47,485 nucleotides of DNA from Planctomycetia bacterium (GCA_016177915.1 JACOUI010000118.1:1-47485), one strand, 5' to 3'. Shown: positions 1-7,385, counted from the stretch's first letter. The notes: a model not told the origin generated them from the letters alone. Numbers and translations: made by a program.

Positions 1-703
1 GCGCCAGGGCCTGGTAATCGTGCGTGACGATGATCGACGTCTTGGGATGCGCCGCGTGCGTGCGCTCGATCAGCCGCGCGACCTGCTCGGCCGTGGCTGC
101 GTCGAGTCCCGACGTCGGCCCGTCGTAGAGCACGACGTCGGGACGGTGGGCCAGCGTCCGGGCGATGGCCAGCCGCTGCCGCTGCCCGCCGCTTAAGAGA
201 GCCGTCCGCGTCTTCGTAGGCACGCCCAGTTCCACGAGGAGCTGCGCGGGCGTCTGCGCGTCGCCGGGATGCGGCTTATGGTTGTCGCGATGGGCGAAGG
301 CAAACCGCACGTTTTGCAGCGGCGAAAGCTCGTCGAAGAGAGCGAAGTTCTGGAACACGACGCCTACCGACGGTCGCGCCCCGCCCAGGGGGACTTCGCG
401 CCCGTCGATGAGCACTTTGCCGCTGACTTGAACTCCCGGACCATCCGACCGGACGAGCCCGGCAATGATCTTCAAGAGGAGCGACTTGCCGGCGCCGCTG
501 GGCCCGATGACGAGCGCGACCCTGCCCGGCGCGAAGGAAGCCGAGGCGCTTTCCAGGAGGACGGTCCCGCCGGCGGAGAGCGTCAATTCGCAGACTTCGA
601 CCGGCGTTCCGGCGGCAGGCTCGACGGCATCGGCGGGAGCGTCCAAGGCGAGTGCGCTCGGGGTTTGGCGAACATCTGCAGCAATTGTAGGGCGCTGCGC
701 CAA
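1..703 (-). CDS. ABC transporter ATP-binding protein (C-terminus beyond window)
   Basis: The reverse strand encodes a typical ABC ATPase that powers transport of an unseen substrate at the cytoplasmic membrane. Visible motifs in order: Walker A GPSGAGKS, a Q-loop in VVFQNFALFDELSP, the signature LSGGQRQR, Walker B VVLYDGPTSGLD and the switch histidine in IIVTHDY. The reading frame runs off the left edge just after the H-loop, so only the last residues are missing. There is no in-frame ATG near the front. TTG at 703 or TTG at 646 could start it, so the 5' end is uncertain. The spacing of motifs resembles MlaF-type lipid-trafficking ATPases, but its permease partner would lie outside the window. 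The ABC ATPase call is secure; the substrate is unknown. Confidence 0.85.
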   Translation of the reverse strand, partial: MAQRPTIAADVRQTPSALALDAPADAVEPAAGTPVEVCELTLSAGGTVLLESASASFAPGRVALVIGPSGAGKSLLLKIIAGLVRSDGPGVQVSGKVLIDGREVPLGGARPSVGVVFQNFALFDELSPLQNVRFAFAHRDNHKPHPGDAQTPAQLLVELGVPTKTRTALLSGGQRQRLAIARTLAHRPDVVLYDGPTSGLDAATAEQVARLIERTHAAHPKTSIIVTHDYQALA

Positions 704-760
704 CCTGTCACGTTGTCCGGCAGTCGGCTACGATGAACGCGGCGCCGCAGGAGCACCCCC

Positions 761-1195
761 TTGTCTGCCATCCTTCTCACGAACGACCTGATGGTTTCCT
801 CGCAGCTCGCCGGCGCGGCGGAGCGGGCCGGCGTGAAGCTCGCCACCGTCGGGTCGCCCGACGCCCTGATCGAGCAGGCCCCCGGCTGCCGTCTTGTCAT
901 TTTCGATCTCAACCAGCCCGGCCTGGAGTTGGCGAGCCTTGTCCCTCGCCTGAAGGCGTGTCAGCCGCCGCCGACGCTCCTGGCGTTTGGCTCGCACGTC
1001 CACGAAGCGCTGTTGTCCTGGGCGGCCGCGGCTGGCTGCGACCGCGTCGTGACCCGCGGACAATTCCACCGCCACGCCGAAGCGATTTTCAAGGAGTTCG
1101 CCCCTTTGTCCCCCCGTTACGAAGGGGGGGTAGGGGGGGATGGAGGGCCGCGTGAGCCGGAGCGGCCATCTCGTGCGGCCGACGATTCATTTTGA
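761..1195 (+). CDS. Receiver-like small protein of unknown function
   Basis: A 144-residue protein starting at TTG 761, chosen because a GGAG sits about 10 bases upstream and no in-frame ATG precedes it. Residues 1-110 alternate hydrophobic strands and helices like a CheY-type receiver fold (AILLTNDLMVSSQLAGAAER, then LVIFDLNQPGLE). The FDLN Asp occupies the place of a phospho-acceptor, but the usual acidic pair near the N-terminus is absent. It may be a degenerate receiver. The last ~30 residues (SPRYEGGVGGDGG and onward) are translated from a dispersed C/G-run repeat and are probably not ancestral. The 3' end overlaps the convergent VanZ-like gene by 79 bases. Function not assigned. Confidence 0.65.
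   Translation: MSAILLTNDLMVSSQLAGAAERAGVKLATVGSPDALIEQAPGCRLVIFDLNQPGLELASLVPRLKACQPPPTLLAFGSHVHEALLSWAAAAGCDRVVTRGQFHRHAEAIFKEFAPLSPRYEGGVGGDGGPREPERPSRAADDSF
1109..1141. repeat. Dispersed C/G-run palindrome (CCCCCgTTACGAAGGGGGG type)
   Basis: A run of C, then GTTACGAA, then two runs of G. The same unit recurs at 15797-15827 and 42961-42992, and degenerate versions lie just before the former. Here it lies in the shared 3' end of two convergent genes and supplies the C-terminal residues of both. The C-run/G-run pairing would form a strong hairpin in RNA of either strand, so it could also act as a bidirectional transcription barrier. That role is inferred. Confidence 0.75.
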
Positions 1196-1629
1196 GATCG
1201 CCCCCAGACCCCAAGCATCGCCAGCCACACTCCCGCGCCGGCCAGAATCCCCGCCGTGTTCTGTGCGAAATCGCCCAGCTCCATCGCCCGGCCGGGAATG
1301 AAATAGTGCAGGGCCTCCATGAGCCAGCCATAAGCCAAGAGCAGCCCGGCACCGGCGGCGATCCCGCGCAGCGACCTTCGCGCCGACGGAATGGCGGCGA
1401 AAAAGAACAGCGACAGCACCGCATAGACCGTGAAATGTCCGCACCACTCCAGGTTCTCGTGATAAAACGCCGCCAGGGCCGACCGCTTGGCCCCGGCCAC
1501 GGCGAACGGGTTGCTCATCATTGACCCGGCCGTGACGAGCAGCGCATACAGCGCAAAGAGGGCTTGCCACACGCGCCGCGTCACGCTTGATGACACGGAC
1601 CTTTCGCCATTCCCGCCACCCGATTGCAC
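1117..1629 (-). CDS. VanZ-like integral membrane protein
   Basis: A 170-residue protein with four hydrophobic segments (about residues 20-40, 65-85, 88-108 and 118-140) and the VanZ-family signatures EWCGHFTVYAVLSLFFF and GWLMEALHYFIPGRAMELGD. The conserved helix end DFAQNTAGILAG is also present. The family is named for the teicoplanin-resistance protein VanZ, but most members have no known role. The GTG start at 1629 is preceded by a strong Shine-Dalgarno GGGGAGG. The C-terminal ~25 residues (after NESSAARDG) are polar, Pro/Ser/Gly-rich and come from the C/G-run repeat. Stop at 1117, inside the neighbouring convergent gene. Confidence 0.85.
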   Translation of the reverse strand: MQSGGGNGERSVSSSVTRRVWQALFALYALLVTAGSMMSNPFAVAGAKRSALAAFYHENLEWCGHFTVYAVLSLFFFAAIPSARRSLRGIAAGAGLLLAYGWLMEALHYFIPGRAMELGDFAQNTAGILAGAGVWLAMLGVWGRSQNESSAARDGRSGSRGPPSPPTPPS

Positions 1630-1681
1630 AATCCGTCCTCCCCTGCGAAACTGGGCCTGCCAAATAGGCTACCCAAACGCC

Positions 1682-1817
1682 GTAGGGTGGGTGGAGCAAG
1701 CGAACGTCGGTGGGCCTTCGCTCGCGGCAAGCTTGACAACCGGCGACCGAGTTGCCACCCACACCCGCTCGCTTGCGACACCCACCATTTGGCACCGGCG
1801 AGCTCGACCCACCCTAC
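1682..1817. repeat. Composite intergenic inverted repeat (GTAGGGTGGG family)
   Basis: GTAGGGTGGGT at 1682-1692 is mirrored perfectly at 1807-1817. Inner segments such as GAGCAAGCGAACG and CGCTCGCTTGCG are also related to each other. The unit resembles the smaller GGTGGGCC hairpin at 38475-38501, which also ends in CCCACCCTAC. It fills most of the space between the VanZ-like gene and the oxidoreductase, so the promoter of the latter must lie within or beside it. No protein-coding signal is seen. Confidence 0.6.
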
Positions 1818-1844
1818 CTCTTCTTACCACCACGCCTCGCCCCG

Positions 1845-2984
1845 ATGAAGTTCTTCGTCTTCCACCTCATGCCCTGGGACCGGCTGCCCGACGACTTCGA
1901 GAAAGAATACGAAAGCGCCTGGACCTGGATCCCCAACTCGCTCTACGAGCCCGAGCACGGCCGGGAGCTTTATAACCGCTATCTCGACGAGCTGGTATTG
2001 GCCGAGGAGCTGGGCTTCGACGGCGTCTGCATCAACGAGCACCACCAGAACGCCTACGGGACGATGCCCAGCCCCAACCTGATGGGCGCCATCCTGGCCC
2101 GGCAGACCCAGCGCATCAAGATCGCCGTTATCGGCAACGCCCTTCCCCTCTACAACCCCCCCACGCGCGTCGCCGAAGAATACGCCATGATCGACGTGAT
2201 CAGCGGCGGGCGATTGATCGCGGGCATGGTCGTCGGCGGCGGGCCGGAGTATTACAGCTTCTCGATGAACCCCACCTTCGCCCGCAGCATGTACCAGGAA
2301 GCGCTGGACCTTGTGCTGCGGGCCTGGACGGAACCGGGGCCGTTCGAGCACTACGGTGAGCACTGGAAGCTGAAATACGTGAACCCCTGGCCGCGCCCGC
2401 TGCAAAAGCCACACCCGCCGATCTGGATTCCCGGCGCCGGCAGCCAGGAGACGATCGAGTTCGTTGCCAGGCGGCGCTACTCGTATATGGGCATCCCCTA
2501 TTTCCACATCGATTTCTTCCAGCGCAATTTCGACATGTTCCGCCAGGTGTGCCAGAAGGAAGGGTACGCCTTCGACCCCGGGCAGCTTGGCTGGCTGTTG
2601 CCGATTTACGTCGCCCCCACCGACGAGCAGGCCTGGCGCGAGTACGAGCCGCACCTGTGGTTCTTCGCCCGCAAGCTCCTCAAGGGGCTGACGATCCTCC
2701 CGCCCGGCTACACCAGCGCCCGAAGCGTGGCGGCGATCACAAAGGCCGCCACGCGGTTCATGAGCAACGTCACCACGCGGAAGGAGATCGAGGAGGGCGT
2801 GTACGCGGTCGTCGGCAGCCCGGCCACCGTCCGCGACAAACTGAAGGAGAACGTCAAGCGGCTGGGCGTGGGCAACCTGCTGGGCCTGTTCCAGCTTGCC
2901 ACGCTCCCGGCCGACCTGACGCGGAACAACATGACGCTGTTTGCCAAGGAAGTCATGCCGGCCCTGCGCCGCGAACTGCGATGA
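1845..2984 (+). CDS. Luciferase-like (LLM class) flavin-dependent oxidoreductase
   Basis: 379 residues starting MKFFVFHLMPWDRLP. The TIM-barrel luciferase-like monooxygenase fold is recognisable from LAEELGFDGVCINEHHQNAYG (about residues 55-75), the flavin-site region RIKIAVIGNALPLYNPPTRVAEEYAMID and the GGRLIAGMVVGGGPEYYS segment. Family members use reduced FMN or F420 and oxygen to oxidise aldehydes, alkanes or other organics; the substrate here is unknown. ATG 1845 is chosen over in-frame upstream codons that fall in the intergenic repeat. The alpha/beta hydrolase at 4147 probably once followed directly; a 1 kb element now separates them. Confidence 0.9.
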   Translation: MKFFVFHLMPWDRLPDDFEKEYESAWTWIPNSLYEPEHGRELYNRYLDELVLAEELGFDGVCINEHHQNAYGTMPSPNLMGAILARQTQRIKIAVIGNALPLYNPPTRVAEEYAMIDVISGGRLIAGMVVGGGPEYYSFSMNPTFARSMYQEALDLVLRAWTEPGPFEHYGEHWKLKYVNPWPRPLQKPHPPIWIPGAGSQETIEFVARRRYSYMGIPYFHIDFFQRNFDMFRQVCQKEGYAFDPGQLGWLLPIYVAPTDEQAWREYEPHLWFFARKLLKGLTILPPGYTSARSVAAITKAATRFMSNVTTRKEIEEGVYAVVGSPATVRDKLKENVKRLGVGNLLGLFQLATLPADLTRNNMTLFAKEVMPALRRELR

Positions 2985-3023
2985 CACAACCATGACCGCC
3001 GCCAACGACGTTCGCGCGCTCTT

Positions 3024-3051
3024 CAATTTTCAATTTGCAATTCTCAATTTT
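3024..3051. repeat. AT-rich heptamer tandem tract, left part (CAATTTT)n
   Basis: Four tandem 7-base units of the type CAATTTT/CAATTTG/CAATTCT. The tract continues in register at 4075-4095 after the inserted element, giving seven units when rejoined. Composition is strikingly AT-rich against a GC-rich background. Confidence 0.8.
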
Positions 3052-3079
3052 GGTACTGGCGTACCATTGTGTTGCGGGG

Positions 3080-3466
3080 TCAGTCAGCACGCAGGAACTC
3101 GCGGATGTAAAATCCGAGGCCACAAACGAACACCCCAACGAGCGCCAATCCCCAAGGGAATCCATTCAGCGGCAGGGAAAGCAGAGTGCCACCGCCGATA
3201 AGCGCTGCATCGCCAACGCAGCGCTGGAATCTGGACGTGTTTGAAGGGCGCGTTAGACTGCGATAGGCGTCAGCTACGTCCGTATCTGTTGGAACTTGTG
3301 AGCCTCTCGCCAGCATGTTTGCTGTGGCTTGAGTGCCGAGTCGCGACTCAAAGTCCTTCAGTTTCTCTTGCCAGACGCGCAGCGTGTGCGGTGGGATAAC
3401 ATCCTGAGTACCGCGGTCTCCGCCGTCAGCCCCGCCATCCGTGGAGCCAGGTTGAATGATGCTCAC
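3080..3466 (-). CDS. Small membrane protein carried on the inserted element
   Basis: 128 residues, unknown family. Residues 1-75 are polar. Two hydrophobic stretches follow, AALIGGGTLLSLPL (about 86-100) and FPWGLALVGVFVCGLGFYI (about 102-121), ending in a short polar tail. This suggests a hairpin membrane anchor with a cytoplasmic N-terminal domain. The GTG start overlaps the TGA of the upstream gene as GTGA, so translation is probably coupled. Composition is less GC-rich than the chromosome around it. No function can be assigned. Confidence 0.6.
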   Translation of the reverse strand: MSIIQPGSTDGGADGGDRGTQDVIPPHTLRVWQEKLKDFESRLGTQATANMLARGSQVPTDTDVADAYRSLTRPSNTSRFQRCVGDAALIGGGTLLSLPLNGFPWGLALVGVFVCGLGFYIREFLRAD

Positions 3467-3669
3467 ACGGTTTGCTTCTGTCGCAAGAATTCTTCGACTG
3501 CTTGGTGAATGCAGGCGCGAATGTCGTCAGCCGTCGCAGCGTCGCGTTGGTCACGTCGAAGCCGATCCTCCAAAAGGCGAATGACCCGATCCATGATGTC
3601 GTCTCGGAAAGAAGCCAAGACCTTCCACGGTTCGGGCGTAGACGTAGACTTTTCCAATGTCGTGCTCAT
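3463..3669 (-). CDS. Small helical protein carried on the inserted element
   Basis: 68 residues from ATG 3669 (MSTTLEKSTSTPEPWK), preferred to a TTG at 3753 that would add an unusual Phe-rich stretch. The sequence is predicted mostly helical and strongly charged (FRDDIMDRVIRLLEDRLRRD, then ADDIRACIHQAVEEFLRQ), with no membrane segment. It precedes and overlaps the membrane protein by four bases. The pair could be a toxin/immunity- or sensor-type couple, but nothing in the sequence proves that. Unknown family. Confidence 0.5.
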   Translation of the reverse strand: MSTTLEKSTSTPEPWKVLASFRDDIMDRVIRLLEDRLRRDQRDAATADDIRACIHQAVEEFLRQKQTV

Positions 3670-3884
3670 CGTGTGACCGGAGAGCAAAAAGAGAAAGTGC
3701 CGGAGGCCCCTCCGTGGCCACATTTCCCTTCCAAATTCTATCGACTCTCTCAAAAAAGGGCGGTTAACTTATCTGAATTCGCCGATCGTGTCAAATACTT
3801 TGTCACAACTCCTAGCATTGTATCAACTTGCGGAAGGAACTGCAAGTAAAATACAGCAACTTTTGTTGAATGCTCGCAACAGCG

Positions 3885-4022
3885 CTAGTAGACACATGAT
3901 GCAGCCCGTTTTAGGAATTCTGCCAGCACGTCCAACAACTCCCGTAACGTCCAGGCGTGGTCCGTCAGCCCAGCCGCGACGGCCGGCATCGTCTTAGGCG
4001 CAGATACACGAGTATGGCAGAT
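3885..4022 (-). pseudogene. Remnant of an IS transposase C-terminus
   Basis: The minus strand reads KTMPAVAAGLTDHAWTLREL, then LDVLAEF, and ends at TAG 3887-3885. This resembles the C-terminal signature of DDE transposases (consensus like TPAMAAGLTDHVWTLREL). No upstream catalytic domain is present: the right terminal repeat follows within about 30 bases. I read it as a fragment left when the element lost its transposase body. The call rests on motif recognition only. Confidence 0.45.
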
Positions 4023-4074
4023 CGGGCGGGCAGCACGTAAGATCGGCAGCAACACAATGGTACGCCAGTGACCT

Positions 4075-4095
4075 CAATTTTCATTTTTCAATTTT
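4075..4095. repeat. AT-rich heptamer tandem tract, right part
   Basis: Three units CAATTTT, CATTTTT, CAATTTT immediately outside the right end of the inserted element. They are in register with the tract at 3024-3051. Confidence 0.75.
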
Positions 4096-4146
4096 GCTTT
4101 CGAATCGTTCTCCCGACGACACTCCCGCCCGCCAGTCCCGAATTCG

Positions 4147-4944
4147 ATGACCACCTTTCCCCCGATCCCGCACGAAACGTCGATGCCCGCCATCGACGGC
4201 CGCAAGACGCAGCTTGCCGTCGGCGGATCCGGTCCGCCGCTTGTGTATCTGCACAGCGCCAGCGGCGAGACGGAATGGATGCCCTTTCACGACGGCCTGG
4301 CCGCCTCGTTCAGGCTCTACCTCCCGGCGCACCCCGGCTTCGCCCTCTCCGAGGGACTGGATCAGATCCGCGACATCGCCGACCTGGCTTGGCATTACGT
4401 GGACTTCCTGGAACATCTACAGCTCAAGCAAATCGACATTGTCGGGTTCTCGCTGGGGGCATGGATCGGGCTGGAACTGGCCATCCTGCGGCCGAGCCTC
4501 GTGCGGCGGATGGTGTTCGTGGCGGCGGCCGGGCTGCACTTGAAGGACGCCCCGATCGCCGAGATCTTCGGCGACAACATGGACGCGCTCCGCCGAAAGC
4601 TATTCTTCGATCCGGAAGGGCCGCACGTCGGCCTGGCGATGCCCTCGTCGCTCGACGACCCGCGGATTCTGCTCTGGCTGCGGGCCCGGGAGGCGACGGC
4701 CCGCGTGGCCTGGAATCCCTACCTGCACAATCCGAAGCTGCCGCGCCACCTTCGCCGGATCGCGTGCCCCGTAAAATTACTCTGGGGCCGGCAAGACGCG
4801 ATCATTCCGTTGGCCCATGGCGAGTATTACGCCCAGCACCTTCCCAATGCAAAGCTGGAAGCGATCGACAAGTGCGGCCACATGCTGCCCTTTGAGAAGC
4901 CCGCGGAATTCGTGGCTTGCACGCGGTCCTTTCTGAAAGACTAG
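4147..4944 (+). CDS. Alpha/beta-fold hydrolase
   Basis: 265 residues. The catalytic triad is visible: nucleophile Ser102 in the elbow GFSLGAW, acid Asp217 in WGRQDAIIP, and His245 in KCGHMLPFEKP. The oxyanion-hole region is YLHSASGE (about 34-41), where family members usually have HG. The cap region (about 125-190) is helical. The substrate is unknown. Its neighbour upstream is a luciferase-family oxidoreductase, so a joint oxidative/hydrolytic catabolic role is plausible, though now interrupted by an inserted element. The start MTTFPPIPHE at ATG 4147 is the first in-frame ATG consistent with the fold; an in-frame M at 4183 is possible. Confidence 0.9.
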   Translation: MTTFPPIPHETSMPAIDGRKTQLAVGGSGPPLVYLHSASGETEWMPFHDGLAASFRLYLPAHPGFALSEGLDQIRDIADLAWHYVDFLEHLQLKQIDIVGFSLGAWIGLELAILRPSLVRRMVFVAAAGLHLKDAPIAEIFGDNMDALRRKLFFDPEGPHVGLAMPSSLDDPRILLWLRAREATARVAWNPYLHNPKLPRHLRRIACPVKLLWGRQDAIIPLAHGEYYAQHLPNAKLEAIDKCGHMLPFEKPAEFVACTRSFLKD

Positions 4945-4967
4945 AGCTTCCCATTAGCCGCGGCTCA

Positions 4968-5807
4968 TCACGACAAGCGCGATGGCTGCCGGCCGTGGCC
5001 CTCAATCTCCGCCAGCAACTGCTCCGCCTTCCGTTGCCGCCGGCGGCGGCGGAGCGGTTTTTGCGGCCACAGCTCCTTCCAGGTCATCCGGAACGCGCCT
5101 CCCCACGTCGCCCGATACGTGCCGTCGCCGGTGCGATACAAGTAGCCCATCGACGAGGCGTCTTCCAGCTCGTCCGTGATGGCGGAGGTCATGTAGGCGA
5201 CCGCGTCGCCATTGAATTGTTCGTAAAGCGGCAACGTCCGGCCCGAGCCGCCCGCGTGCCGATCCGCCAGCGCCCGGTGGAGCCGGTAGAGCCGCCCGGC
5301 GTCGGCTACCATCGGGAACTGCACCGTCGTGCCCTTGTCCCGCTTGTCGGCGAACGAGCTGATTTCGGGCGAATTGTTGGTCTGCACGAACGTCCGGTCG
5401 CGGAAGCGAGTGACGAACTCGACGTAGGCGGCCTGCAGGCGCGTCCCCTCGAGCTCGTCGGCGTAAATGGCGGTGGCGATGGCGGCGTCGCCGGCCGCAC
5501 GGTTGACCAGCAGCAGGATCACGGCCCGGACGTTCGGCAGCGGCCCGGGCAAGAAGAGGCCGGCGACGGTCTCGAATCCCGACGGTTCGAGGGCCTGCCG
5601 CACCCGCACGAAATGGCCGACGACTTCGGCGGGCAATTGCGGGTGGTTGGGATCGAAGGCCACGAGCTGCGGCTGGGCCGGCTGGCGAAACGTGGAGCGG
5701 ATGAAAAGTGGAAGCAGGATGTATGGCACCAGGGCGCAAAGCGCGACGATCACGCCCAGCGCCGTCGCCCAGAACGTCCAAGTCCAGTCCCAGGGGAGAA
5801 AAGCCAT
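4968..5807 (-). CDS. Membrane-anchored protein of unknown function
   Basis: 279 residues from ATG 5807 (MAFLPWDWTWTF); a TTG at 5894 would add a poorly hydrophobic Arg-rich leader. One strong N-terminal transmembrane helix (about residues 12-35, WATALGVIVALCALVPYILL), then a soluble domain. The domain contains AAGDAAIATAIYAD, a Thr/Val-rich strand with FVTRFRDRTFVQTNNSPEIS, and a basic C-terminal tail (KPLRRRRRQRKAEQLL). The tail suggests a cytoplasmic or nucleic-acid/lipid-facing end. I do not recognise the family. It stands alone, convergent with the hydrolase. Confidence 0.75.
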   Translation of the reverse strand: MAFLPWDWTWTFWATALGVIVALCALVPYILLPLFIRSTFRQPAQPQLVAFDPNHPQLPAEVVGHFVRVRQALEPSGFETVAGLFLPGPLPNVRAVILLLVNRAAGDAAIATAIYADELEGTRLQAAYVEFVTRFRDRTFVQTNNSPEISSFADKRDKGTTVQFPMVADAGRLYRLHRALADRHAGGSGRTLPLYEQFNGDAVAYMTSAITDELEDASSMGYLYRTGDGTYRATWGGAFRMTWKELWPQKPLRRRRRQRKAEQLLAEIEGHGRQPSRLS

Positions 5808-5938
5808 GGCGATGTTCCAAACGCTCGCGGCGGCGCAGCCCCGACTCGGTGGTCGGGACCGCAAGTCGGCGACCCATTGTAGCCGCGAGTGCAAACGGCG
5901 CGGACCGTCGGCACCGTTTCTTTTCGAGAGCCGACCGC

Positions 5939-7078
5939 TTAGCGATAGGGCTTCCAGACGGGCCGCTTGGGCTGGGCGCGATGGGCGCGGCTGTCGGCCG
6001 CCGAGGTTTCTTCGCGGCCGCCGGTGAGGCGATCAGAGCCGGCGTCTTTTGCGATCGGGGCCTCGTCGCCGTCACGCAGCGGGGACCGATCGGCCGGCTG
6101 CGGCGAAAGCTCGCTGCGCGGCGACGGGCCGGCGCCCGCATCGATCGCCTTGGAATTCTGCGTCAGCGCGGAGCGGTCGCGACGGACGGCGGTTCGGCCA
6201 GACAGCGACACGGAAATCGGCGCATCGACCACCAGCTTCCGGCCGTCGGTGCACGTCATCCGCACGTAGACCCGCAGCTTGTCGTGCTGCGGCCGGCCCT
6301 GCGGCCAGGGGAGACGGAATTCCAGGAACGAATCGCCCGACTCGTCGGCTTGGGCGCTGGCCGCGGTCGCCTGCGGCTCGAATTTCCAGACGGCGACGCG
6401 GGCCGAGTCGCGCGCAACCGGGTCGCTGGCGTGACGCTGTAGCAGCACTTCGTCCCAGACGGCGACGTCGACCTCGCCCGCGGGCACGATCGCCCGCCGG
6501 CTGGAATCGTACGCCCGCAGCACGAGCGTGATTCCCTCGTCGCCGGGCCGTGCGTCTTCATCCAGGCCGCCGGAGCGCGCGGCGTCGACTTCGAGCGAGG
6601 CGACGGGACCGGTGGGGCGCGTGCGCACGTCTTTGACCGTGCGGGCCGGCCGGGAACGCGGCGCCGAGGACTGCGGGACGGGTCCCGGCTTTTCTTCGTC
6701 AGGCGTCCCCAATTCGACGGCCGGCGGCGTCATGACGCCGGGCGACGCCGATTGTTTCCCCGGCAGGGCCGAGCGCGTCTTGGGGCGCTGCAGCGGTTGG
6801 GGAGTCTCGTCGAGGTATGTGCCCTCGTCGAATTGCACGCCGCCCGACCGGCCCAAGAGGCGGTCGAGCTGCATGTCCTTCTGCCCCAATTCGACTTCTA
6901 GCTCGGTGATCCGCTCGCAGAGCTGGAAGTTCTCCTCCTCCAGCGCGCGGACCTGGTCGTTGGTGCGGCAGCCGGCGAGGAGCAGGCAGAGCGCCAGAAC
7001 GGCTGCGCCCTTCCCAAGCAGAGCTTGGGAACGAGGAATGCGGCAGCGTGTCGGCGAACTGGGAGGAAGATCGAACAT
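5939..7078 (-). CDS. Lipoprotein with coiled coil, unknown function
   Basis: 379 residues from ATG 7078. A lipobox LLLAGC puts lipidated Cys37 at the mature N-terminus. Directly after it comes a short coiled coil (VRALEEENFQLCERITELEV, to about residue 75). A long Pro/Ser-rich low-complexity linker follows (about 80-200), then a beta-rich domain (GITLVLRAYDSSRRAIVPAG to VDAPISVSLSGR, about 205-310) and a disordered tail ending PVWKPYR. The n-region of the signal peptide is partly translated from a dispersed palindrome (7011-7036). The protein is probably attached to a membrane and faces the periplasm. The family is not recognised beyond a planctomycete-style lipoprotein. Confidence 0.8.
   Translation of the reverse strand: MFDLPPSSPTRCRIPRSQALLGKGAAVLALCLLLAGCRTNDQVRALEEENFQLCERITELEVELGQKDMQLDRLLGRSGGVQFDEGTYLDETPQPLQRPKTRSALPGKQSASPGVMTPPAVELGTPDEEKPGPVPQSSAPRSRPARTVKDVRTRPTGPVASLEVDAARSGGLDEDARPGDEGITLVLRAYDSSRRAIVPAGEVDVAVWDEVLLQRHASDPVARDSARVAVWKFEPQATAASAQADESGDSFLEFRLPWPQGRPQHDKLRVYVRMTCTDGRKLVVDAPISVSLSGRTAVRRDRSALTQNSKAIDAGAGPSPRSELSPQPADRSPLRDGDEAPIAKDAGSDRLTGGREETSAADSRAHRAQPKRPVWKPYR
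7011..7036. repeat. Dispersed palindrome TTCCCAAGC-AGA-GCTTGGGAA, copy 1
   Basis: A 10-base inverted repeat around a short centre, followed by CGAGG. An identical copy lies at 35050-35075 between two BMC shell genes. Here it is read in frame as RSQALLG within the signal peptide of the lipoprotein gene. Confidence 0.8.
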
Positions 7079-7385
7079 CGAAACTGCCGGGGAAGGCTGG
7101 CGCGGAGCGGACGGTTGATCGCAGCAGACGACGACGGGCGCGGAACAAGCCGTGCCCTTGGCGCGCAAGTGCGCGCGAAGGCCCCGTTCCGGCCGCTCCG
7201 CGGGGCCGGATTGAAGCGGATTTGGAGACGCGGTGCAATGGCAAAGGGAGGGGCGCAGCGGATGCTATCGTGACAGCATCGACTCGGGGTATTTCCGAAA
7301 TGGAACGTGCACGACGCATCCAAAATGCGTCGGTTCGGCCGGCCGGCAAGGCGGCTATTTCACGTCCATCCGAAGCCGGGCCTCG
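7079..7385. other. Intergenic interval with two hairpins
   Basis: About 300 bases between the end of treY and the lipoprotein start, without a coding signal. It should hold the lipoprotein promoter. Two perfect hairpins lie near the treY end: CGACGCAT/ATGCGTCG (7312-7332, five-base loop) and GATGCT/AGCATC (7261-7280). Neither has a T-run. Confidence 0.55.
7312..7332 (-). terminator. Candidate hairpin after the trehalose operon
   Basis: A perfect 8-bp stem with a 5-base loop, 54 bases past the treY stop on the minus strand. No U-tract follows, so intrinsic termination is doubtful; it may stabilise the mRNA 3' end instead. Confidence 0.35.

Larger units (their letters stand above)
3052..4073. 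mobile_element. Inserted element with 21-bp terminal inverted repeats and an 8-bp direct repeat
   Basis: ACTGGCGTACCATTGTGTTGC at 3055-3075 is repeated in perfect inverted orientation at 4049-4069. With one single-base indel the match extends to GGT/ACC at the outer ends. TCAATTTT flanks the element on both sides (3044-3051 and 4074-4081). Deleting 3052-4073 and one direct repeat restores an uninterrupted heptamer tract, which is strong evidence for insertion. The interior is visibly lower in GC than the surroundings and holds two small overlapping minus-strand genes plus a short stretch resembling the C-terminus of an IS transposase. No complete transposase remains, so it is either a decayed IS with passengers or a non-autonomous cassette. 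Because the target was itself a repeat, the target duplication is less certain than the inverted repeats. Confidence 0.8.
3670..4146. other. Gene-poor interval: element interior, right terminal repeat, hydrolase leader
   Basis: This stretch holds the presumed promoter of the passenger genes (AT-rich around 3750-3860), a transposase remnant on the minus strand (3885-4022), the right inverted repeat (4049-4069), the right part of the heptamer tract (4075-4095) and the leader of the hydrolase gene. A plus-strand reading frame at 3788-3997 has no ribosome site and no recognisable content and is not called. Confidence 0.6.

Noticed and set aside
3788-3997. Short plus-strand frame (69 codons) inside the inserted element
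   Set aside because: No ribosome site; its second half is antisense to the transposase remnant; composition shows no coding signal.
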